Shown here: one piece after another, positions 53,301-61,260 of the stretch
Layout of the letters: each line of letters opens with the position of its first letter
Numbering within the stretch: position 1 is the first letter of the stretch
Assembly: GCA_948144175.1 (NCBI GenBank)
Contig: CANXME010000394.1
Coordinates: 1 to 64,000 of the forward strand
Direction of reading: 5' to 3'
From: Closterium sp. NIES-65
Lineage: Eukaryota; Streptophyta; Zygnematophyceae; Desmidiales; Closteriaceae
Length of the DNA stretch: 64,000 nucleotides
Translations under genes and position numbers: made by a program
The notes under the pieces: generated by a model
The model's input: the letters and a program-made list of their open reading frames with translations, nothing else
Databases searched by the model: none
Told to the model about the DNA's origin: nothing

Positions 53301-56300
53301 GATGATGGGAAGCGGAAGAATGGGGCGGGGTGATGGAATGCGGGAGAATGGGGCGGGGTGATGGAAAGCGGGAGAATGGGGCGGGGAGATGGAAAGCGGG
53401 AGAAAGGGGAGGGGTGATGGAAAGCGGGAGAATGGGGCGGGCTGATGGAAAGCAGGAGAATGGGGCGCGGTGATGGAAGGAGGGACAATGGGGCGGGGTG
53501 TTGGAAGGAGAGAGAAGGGGGCGGGGTGATGGAAAGTGGGAGAATGTGGCGGGGTGATGGAAAGCGGGAGAATGGGGTGGGGTTATGGGAAGAAGGAGAA
53601 TGGGGCGGGGTGATGGAATGCGGGAGAATGGGGCGGGGTGATGGAAGGAGGGAGAATGGGGCGGGGTGATGGAAGGAGGGAGAATGGGGCGGAGTGATGG
53701 AAAGCGGGAGAATGGGGCGGGGTGATGGAAGGAGGGAGAATGGGGCGGGATGATGGAAAGCGGGAGAATGGGGCGGGGTGATGGAAAGCGGGAGAATGGG
53801 GCGGGGTGATGGAAAGCGGGAGAATGGGGCGGGGTGATGGAAATCGGGAGAATGGGGCGGGGTGATGGAAAGCGGGAGAATGGGGTGGGGTGATTGAAAT
53901 CGGGAGAATGGGGCGGGGTGATGGAAAGCGGGAGAATGGGGCGGGGTGATGGAAGGAGGGAGAATGGGGCGGGGTGATAGAAAGCGGGAGAATGTGGCGG
54001 GGTGATGGAAAGTGGGAGAATGGGGTGGGGTTATGGGAAGCGGGAGAATGGGGCGGGGTGATGGAAAGCGGGAGAATGGGGCGGGGTGATGGAAGGAGGG
54101 AGAATGGGGCGGGGTGATGGAAGGAGGGAGAATGGGGCGGGGTGATGGAAAGCGGGAGAATGGGGCGGGGTGATGGAAGAAGGGAGAATGGGGCGGGGTG
54201 ATGGAAAGCGGGAGAATGGGGCGGGGTGATGGAAAGCGGGAGAATGGGGCGGGGTGATGGAAAGCGGGAGAATGGGGCTGGGTGATGGAAAGCGGGAGAA
54301 TGGGGCGGGGTGATGGAAAGCGGGAGAATGGGGCGGGGTGATGGAAGGAGGGAGAATGGGGCGGGGTGATGGAAAGCGGGAGATTGGGGCAGGGTGAAGG
54401 AAAGCAGGAGAATGGGGCGGGGTGATGGAAAGCGGGAAAATGGGGCGGGGTGATGGAAAGCGGGAGAATGGGGCTGGGTGATGGAAAGCGAGAGAATGGG
54501 GCGGGGTGATAAAAGCGGGAGAATGGGGCGGGGTGATGGAAGGAGGGAGAATGAGGCGGGGTGATGGAAGGAGGGAGAATGGGGGGGGGTGATGGAAAGT
54601 GGGAGAATGGGGCGGGGTGATGGAAAGCGGGAGAATGGGACGGAGTGATGGAAAGCGGGAGAATGGGGCGGGGTGATGGAAAGCGGGAGAATGGGGCGGG
54701 GTGTTGGAAAGCGGGAGAATGGGGCGGGGTGATGAAAAGCGGGAGAATGGGGCGGGTTGATGGAAAGCGGGAGAATGGGGCGGGGTGATGGAAAGCGGGA
54801 GAATGGGGCGGGTGATGGAAAGCGGGAGAATGGGGCGGGTGATGGAAAGCGGGAGAATGGGGCGGGGTGATGGAAGGAGGGAGAATGGGGAGGGGTGATG
54901 GAAAGCGGGGGAATGGGGCGGGATGATGGGAAGCGGAAGAATGGGGCGGGTTGATGGAAAGCGAGAGAATGGGGCGGGGAGATGGAAAGCGGGAGAAAGG
55001 GGCGGGGTGATGGAAAGCGGGAGAATGGGGCGGGCTGATGGAAAGCGGGAGAATGGGGCGGGCTGATGGAAGGAGGGAGAATGGGGCGGGGTGATGGAAG
55101 GAGGGAGAAGGGGGCGGGGTGATGGAAAGCGGGAGAATGGGCCGGGGTGATGGAAAGCGGGAGAATGGGGCGGGGTGATGGAAAGCGGGAGAATGGGGCG
55201 GGGTGATGGAAAGCGGGAGAATGGGGCGGGCTGATGGAAAGCGGGAGAATGGGGCAGGGTGATGGAAGGAGGGAGAATGGGGCGGGGTGATGGAAGGAAG
55301 GAGAATGGGGCGGGGTGATGGAAAGCGGGAGAATGTGGCGGGGTGATGGAAAGCGGGAGAATGGGGTGGGGTTATGGGAAGCGGGAGAATGGGGCGGGGT
55401 GATGGAAAGCGGGAGAATGGGGCGGGGTGATGGAAGGAGGGAGAATGAGGCGGGGTGATGGAAGGAGGGAGAATGGGGCGAGATGATGGAAAGCGGGAGA
55501 ATGGGGCGGGGTGATGGAAGTAGGGAGAATGGGGCGGGGTGATGGAAAGCGGGAGAATGGGGCGGGGTGATGGAAAGCGGGAGAATGGGGCGGGGTGATG
55601 GAAAGCGGGAGAATGGGGCGGGGTGATGGAAAGCGGGAGAATGGGGCGCGGTGATGGAAGGAGGGAGAATGGGGCGGGGTGATGGAAAGCGGAAGATTGG
55701 GGCAGGGTGATGGAAAGCGGGAGAATGGGGCGGGTGATGGAAAGCGGGGGAATGGGGCGGGATGATGGGAAGCGGAAGAAAGGGGCGGGGTGATGGAAAG
55801 CGGGAGAATGGGGCGGGGTGATGGAAAGCGGGAGAATGGGGCGGGGAGATGGAAAGCGGGAGAAAGGGGCGGGGTGATGGAAAGCGGGAGAATGGGGCGG
55901 GCTGATGGAAAGCGGGAGAATGGGGCGGGGTGATGGAAGGAGGGAGAATGGGGCGGGGTGATGGAAGGAGGGAGAAGGGGGCGGGGTGATGGAAAGCGGG
56001 AGAATGGGGTGGGGTGATGGAAAGCGGGAGAATGGGGCGGGGTGATGGAAAGCGGGAGAATGGGGCGGGGTGATGGACGGAGGGAGAATGGGGCGGGGTG
56101 ATGGAAGGAAGGAGAATGGGGCGGGGTGATGGAAAGCGGGAGAATGTGGCGGGGTGATTGAAAGCAGGAGAATGGGGTGCGGTTATGGGAAGCTGGAGAA
56201 TGGGGCGGGGTGATGGAAAGCGGGAGAATGGGGCGAGGTGATGGAAGGAGGGAGAATGGGGCGGGTTGATGGAAGGAGGGAGAATGGGGCGGGGTGATAG

Positions 56301-58836
56301 AAAGCGGGAGAATGGGGCGGGGTGATGGAAGGAGGGAGAATGGGGCGGGGTGATGGAAAGCGGGAGAATGGGGCGGGGTGATGGAAAGCGGGAGAATGGA
56401 GCGGGGTGTGGAAAGCGGGAGAATGGAGCGGGGTGATGGAAAGCGGGAGAATGGGGCGGGGTCATGGAAAGCGGGAAAATGGGGCGGGGTGATGGAAGGA
56501 GGGAGAATGGGGCGGGGTGATGGAAAGCGGAAGATTGGGGCAGGGTGATGGAAAGCAGGAGATTGGGGCGGGGTGATGGAAAGCGGGAAAATGGGGCGGG
56601 GTGATGGAAAGCGGGAGAATGGGGCGGGGTGATGGACAGCGGGAGAATGGGGCGGGGTGATGGAAGGAGGGAGAATGGGGCGGGGTGATGGAAAGCGGGG
56701 GAATGGGGCGGGGAGATGGAAAGCGGGAGAATGGGGCGGGGTGATGGAAAGCAGGAAAATGGGGCGGGGTGATGGAAAGCGGGAGAATGGGGCTGGGCGA
56801 TGGAAAGCGGGAGAATGGGACGGGGTGATGGAAAGCGGGAGAATGGGGCGGGGTGATGGAAAGCGGGAGAATCGGGAGGGGTGTTGGAAAGCGGGAGAAT
56901 GGGGCGTGGTGATTAAAAGCGGGAGAATGGGGCGGGGTGATGGAGAGCGGGAGAATGGGGCGGGGTGATGGAAAGCGGGAGATGGGGCGGGTGATGGAAA
57001 GCGGGTGAATGGTGTGGGGTGATGGAAAGCGGGAGAATGGGGCGGGGTGATGGAAAGCAGAAGAATGGGGCGGGGTGATGGAAAGCAGGAGAATGGGGCG
57101 GGTGCTGGAAAGCGGGAGAATGGGGCGGGGAGATGGAAAGCGGGAGAATGGGGCGGGGTGATGGAAGGAGGGAGAATGGGGCGGGGTGATGGAAGGAGGG
57201 AAAATGAAGCGGGGTGATGGAAGGAGGGAGAATGGGGCGGGGTGATGGAAAGCAGGAGAATGGGGCGGGCTGATAGAAAGCGGGAGAATGGGGCGGGGTG
57301 ATGGATTGCAGGAGAATGGGGCGGGGTGATGGAAGAAGGGAGAAGGGGGCGTGGTGATGGAAAGCGGGAGAATGGGGCGGGGTGATGGAAAGCGGGAGAA
57401 TTGGGCGGGGTGATGGAAGGCGAGAGAATGGGGCGGGGTGATGGAAAGCGGGAGAATGGGGCGGGGTGATGAAAAGCGGGAGAATGGGGCGGGGTGATGG
57501 AAAGCGGGAGAATGGGGCGGGGTGATGGAAAGAGGGAGAATGGGGCGGGGTGATGGAAAGCGGGAGAATGGGGCGGGGTGATGGAAAGAGGGAGAATGGA
57601 GAGGGGTGATAGAAAGAGGGAGAATTGGGCGGGGTGATGGAAAACGGGAGAATGGAGCGAGGTGATGGAAAGCGGGAGAATGGGGCGGGGTGATGGAAAG
57701 CGGGAGAATGGGGCGGGGTGATGGAAAGAGGGAAAATGGGGCGTGGTGATGGAAAGCGGGAGAATTGGGCAGGGTGATGGAAAGCGGGAGAATGGAGCGG
57801 GGTGGTGGAAAGCGGGAGAATGGGGCGGGGTGATGGAAAGAGGGAGAATGAGGAGGGGTGATGGAAAGAGGGAGAATTGGGCGGGGTGATGGAAAGCGGG
57901 AGAATGGAGCGGGGTGATGGAAAGAGGGAGAACGGGGCGGGGTGATGGAAAGCGGGAGAATGGGGCGGGGTGATGGAAAGAGGGAGAATGGGGCGGGGTG
58001 ATGGAAAGCGGGAGAATGGGGCGGGGTGATGGAAAGAGGGAGAATGGGGCAGGGTGGTGGAAAGAGGGAGAATGGGGCGTGGTGATGGAAAGCGGGAGAA
58101 TGGGGCGGGGTGATGGAAAGAGGGAGAATGGGGAGGGGTGATGGAAAGAGGGAGAATTGGGCGGGGTGATGGAAAGCGGGAGAATGGAGCGGGGTGATGG
58201 AACGAGGGAAAATGGGGCGGGGTGAAGGAATGCGGGAGAATGGGATGGAAAGAGGGAGAATGGGGCGGGGTGATGGAAAGCGGGAGAATGGGGCGGGGTG
58301 ATGGAAAGCGGGAGAATGGGGCTGGGTGATGGAAAGCGGGAGAATGGGGCGGGGTGATGGAAAGCGGGAGAATGGGGCGGGGTGATGGAAAGCGGAGAAT
58401 GGGGCGGGGTGATGGAAATCGGGAAAATGGGGCGGGGTGATGGAAAGCGGGAGAATGGGGCGGGGTGATAGAAAGAGGGAGAATGGGGCGGGGTAATGGA
58501 AGGCGGGAGAATGGGGCGGGGTGATGGAACGTGGGAGAATTGGGCAGGGTGATGGAAAGATGGAGAATGGGGCGGGGTGATGGAAGGCGGGAGAATGGGG
58601 CAGGGTGATGGAAAGAGGGAGAATGGGGCGGGGTGATAGAAAGCAGGAGAATGGGGCGGGGTGATGGAAAGAGGGAGAATGGGGAGGGGTGATGGAAAGA
58701 GTGAGAATGGGGTGGGGTGATGGAAAGCAGGAGAATGGGGCAGGGTGTTGGAAAGCAGGAGAATGGGGCGGGGTGATGGAAATCGGGAGAATGGGGCGGG
58801 GTGATGGAAAGCGGAGAATGGGGCGGGGTGATGGAA
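44341..58836 (+). repeat. 28-bp minisatellite, right arm (G-rich on + strand), about 517 units
   Basis: The unit is GGGAGAATGGGGCGGGG followed by TGATGGAAAGC. Most units contain GGGGCGGGGT, a perfect match to the Sp1/KLF GC-box consensus, and two CpGs. Variants mirror the left arm (GGAGGGAG, GGGATGATGGGAAGCGG, AATGTGGCGG, GGTGGGGTTATGGG, GGAGAGAGAAGGGGG), so both arms come from one family. The AGAGAGAAGGGGG landmark occurs about 13 times up to about 53510, then disappears. From about 57500 the GGAAAGAGGGAG form dominates. Homopolymer G runs of 10-12 occur at 51723-51732 and 53179-53190. Long minus-strand frames (44322-49145, 47399-53488 and others) reflect composition. Confidence 0.95.
50621..51626 (+). 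repeat. 503-bp tandem duplication inside the right arm, with a third copy at about 52580
   Basis: 50621-51123 is followed by a near-identical copy at 51124-51626, offset 503 bp (18 units with one net base missing). Marker GGGGAGTGGTGATG lies near 50744 and 51247 and again near 52703, where the flanking order matches but shows extra changes (for example GTGATGTAAAGC and GGATTATGGG). A single difference, GGAATGGGG against GGAATAGGG, is visible near 50770/51273. Offsets of 503 and about 1959 bp show at least two rounds of block duplication. Confidence 0.75.
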
Positions 58837-59037
58837 ATCTCACCATCTGATGAAAGAGTTACTTTCATCTCACCATCTGATGAAAGAGGTACTTTCATCT
58901 CACCATCTGATGAATAACAACCTTCATCTCACCATCTGATGAAAGAGTTACTTTCATCTCACCATCTGATGAAAGAGTTACTTTCATCTCACCATCTGAT
59001 GAAAGAGTTACTTTCATCTCACCATCTGATGAAAGAG
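58724..59037. repeat. 314-bp junction segment, copy 1 of a direct duplication
   Basis: This segment includes the last four 28-bp units, the switch to the 30-bp repeat at about 58836, and the first 30-bp units including one with TGAATAACAACC. By direct comparison it is identical to 59595-59908, at a constant offset of 871 bp. Identity stops at a GAGTT/GAGGT difference on the right (59038 against 59909) and one base before AAAGCAGG on the left. Two precise copies of a unique junction can only arise by duplication of this locus. Confidence 0.93.
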
Positions 59038-59045
59038 TTACTTTC
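58837..59045 (+). repeat. 30-bp repeat, first short array (about 7 units)
   Basis: Units read CTTTCATCTCACCATCT then GATGAAAGAGTTA. The array starts directly against the last 28-bp unit (GATGGAAATCTCACC), where GATGGAAA and GATGAAAG resemble each other. Unit three is aberrant (GATGAATAACAACC). The array stops abruptly inside a unit at ACTTTC, followed by GGGTGCGCATTG. Confidence 0.93.
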
Positions 59046-59533
59046 GGGTGCGCATTGCACGGTTTGAGTGATGCAAGCCCTACGTCGTATACGCACCTGA
59101 GACTGTGCTGATGGCCTGGTACATTGTCCTGGTTGCACACGTAACTGGTCGCTGTCTGGATGACACGTGCTGTTGCATCTGCCATTGTCGTACTCTCGCT
59201 GTACTTGAGCTGTTTCACTGGCGCATCCTGGGTCCTGATGGCTGCTGGCAACGTGCGTACCGCTTGTGATGCTGACATGCTGGTTCCTACGTGCTGTGAC
59301 TTTGCAAGGCTGCCTACATGCGCTGGCGATGCTGGTGCTGATTCCGTGTTCCTCGACTGGGTCCTGTGATGTGCTGGTGGCTCTGACAGTACCGGGACTG
59401 CTACAAGGGAACGGTCAACTGACACTGGCGGGGTCCGGTACACTTCCTGCGACTGGGTCCTGTCCGCAGCGGCCCGTGCAAATGGATCTCCCATGCTACA
59501 TGGCTGTGCAAGGTGCAACGGCAACTTGTTGTG
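59046..59533 (-). other. Stop-free minus-strand frame in the island, possible exon fragment
   Basis: The minus strand stays open from just inside a TGA at 59534-59536 to the edge of the 30-bp array, about 163 codons, then continues in frame into four 10-residue repeats (VTLSSDGEMK) and ends near 58895. The first ATG in frame (Met-Gly-Asp-Pro) is at about 59494. The predicted peptide is rich in Ser, Thr, Ala and Arg and repeats Arg-Thr-Gln three times at in-phase spacings of 43 and 32 codons. There is no signal peptide, clear membrane span or domain I recognise. A run this long is unusual by chance but not decisive, and competing plus-strand frames exist (59160-59369 and 59266-59721). I favour a decayed or partial exon, or chance, about equally. 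Confidence 0.2.
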
Positions 59534-59594
59534 TCAGGTTTTCAGCATCCTGTGACGTCGCAGGGATCAGGCATCGGAACCTGTGGCAGTGCTC
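59046..59594. other. 549-bp non-repetitive island, origin unidentified
   Basis: This is the only stretch that does not fit a tandem repeat. It has mixed base composition with many CpGs, and starts and ends abruptly inside repeat units (left ACTTTC|GGGTGCG, right GTGCTC|AAAGCAGG) with no target-site duplication, terminal inverted repeat or poly-A tract. It holds a perfect E-box (CACGTG, 59164-59169), a CRE-like TGACGTCG (59553-59560) and a repeated CTGGGTCCT at 59228, 59357 and 59453, spaced 129 and 96 bp. I saw no tRNA, rRNA or transposase signature. It could be a fragment of the locus from which the 30-bp array grew, or an insertion. Confidence 0.85.
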
Positions 59595-59908
59595 AAAGCA
59601 GGAGAATGGGGCAGGGTGTTGGAAAGCAGGAGAATGGGGCGGGGTGATGGAAATCGGGAGAATGGGGCGGGGTGATGGAAAGCGGAGAATGGGGCGGGGT
59701 GATGGAAATCTCACCATCTGATGAAAGAGTTACTTTCATCTCACCATCTGATGAAAGAGGTACTTTCATCTCACCATCTGATGAATAACAACCTTCATCT
59801 CACCATCTGATGAAAGAGTTACTTTCATCTCACCATCTGATGAAAGAGTTACTTTCATCTCACCATCTGATGAAAGAGTTACTTTCATCTCACCATCTGA
59901 TGAAAGAG
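59595..59908. repeat. 314-bp junction segment, copy 2 of the direct duplication
   Basis: It consists of about four 28-bp units (59595-59708) followed by the start of the second 30-bp array, identical to 58724-59037. Here the 28-bp tract is an isolated remnant of about 114 bp between the unique island and the long 30-bp array. A plain 871-bp tandem duplication would leave a second copy of the island further right; none is present, so part of the duplicate was lost or never included. Confidence 0.93.
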
Positions 59909-59941
59909 GTACTTTCATCTCACCATCTGATGAATAACAAC
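59735..59941 (+). repeat. Local 150-bp duplication carrying the GAATAACAACC variant
   Basis: The aberrant unit GATGAATAACAACC occurs at about 58911, 59782 and 59932. The last two are 150 bp (five units) apart, each preceded by a GAGGTA-loop unit. The first two reflect the 871-bp duplication. The variant unit does not recur beyond 59942, so it marks the left boundary of the array. Confidence 0.85.
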
Positions 59942-61260
59942 CTTCATCTCACCATCTGATGAAAGAGTTACTTTCATCTCACTATCTGATGAAAGAGTTA
60001 CTTTCATCTCACCATCTGATGAAAGAGTTACTTTCATCTCACCATCTGATAAAAGAGGTACTTTCATCTCACTATCTGATGAAAGAATTACTTTCATCTC
60101 ACCATCTGAGGAAAGAGGTACTTTCATCTCACCATCTGATGAAAGAGTTACTTTCATCTCACCATCTGATGAAAGAGGAACTTTCATCTCACCATCTGAT
60201 GAAAGAGGTACTTTCATCTCACCATCTGATGAAAGAGTTACTTTCATCTCACCATCTGATGAAAGAGTTGCTTTCATCTCACCATTTGATGAAAGAGTTG
60301 CTCTCATCTCACCATCTGATGAAAGAGGTACTTTCATCTCACCATCTGATGAAAGAATTACTTTCATATCACCATCTGATGAAAGAGGTACTTTCATCTC
60401 ACCATCTAATGAAAGAGTTGCTTTCATCTCACCATCTGATGAAAGAGTTACTTTCATCTCACCATCTGAAGAAAGAGTTGCTTTTATCTCACCATCTGAT
60501 GAAAGAGTTGCTTTCATCTCACCATCTGGTGAAAGAGGTACTTTCATCTCACCATCTGATGAAAGAATTACTTTCATATCACCATCTGATGAAAGAGGTA
60601 CTTTCATCTCACCATCTGATGAAAGAGTTGCTTTCATCTCACCATCTGATGAAAGAGTTACTTTGATCTCACCATCTGATGAAAGAGGTACTTTTATCTC
60701 ACCATCTGATGAAAGAGTTACTTTCATCTCACCATCTGATGAAAGAGTTTCTTTCATCTCACCATCTGATGAAAGAGTTACTTTCATCTCACCATTTGAA
60801 GAAAGAGTTGCTTTCATCTCACCATCTGATGAAAGAGTTGCTTTCATCTCACCATCTGATGAAAGAGGTACTTTCATCTCACCATCTGATGAAAGAGGAA
60901 CTTTCATCTCACCATCTGATGAAAGAATTACTTTCATCTCACCATCTGATGAAAGAGGTACTTTCATCTCACCATCTGATGAAAGAGTTGCTTTCATCTC
61001 ACCATCTGATGAAAGAGTTACTTTGATCTCACCATCTGATAAAAGAGGTACTTTCATCTCACCATCTGATGAAAGAGTTGCTTTCATCTCACCATCTGAT
61101 GAAAGAGTTACTTTCATCTCACCATCTGATGAAAGAGTTGCTTTCATCTCACCATTTGATGAAAGAGGTATTTTCATCTCACCATCTGATGAAAGAGTTA
61201 CTTTCATCTCACCATCTGATGAAAGAGGTACTTTCATCTCACCATTTGATGAAAGAGGTA

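Noticed and set aside
30717-58846. Very long proline-rich frames as genes for a structural or mucin-like protein
   Set aside because: Open frames exist in more than one phase of the same strand over the same DNA, and the C-rich strand lacks TAA, TAG and TGA by composition. There is no unique N- or C-terminal sequence, signal peptide or splice evidence.
59160-59721. Plus-strand frames in the unique island (69 and 151 codons) as genes
   Set aside because: They overlap each other and the longer minus-strand frame, and the longer one runs into 28-bp repeat at its end. No domain is recognisable.
58724-59908. LTR-type element suggested by 314-bp direct repeats around unique DNA
   Set aside because: The repeats are copies of a boundary between two tandem families. 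No TG...CA ends, primer-binding site, polypurine tract or target-site duplication is visible, and the interior is too short.
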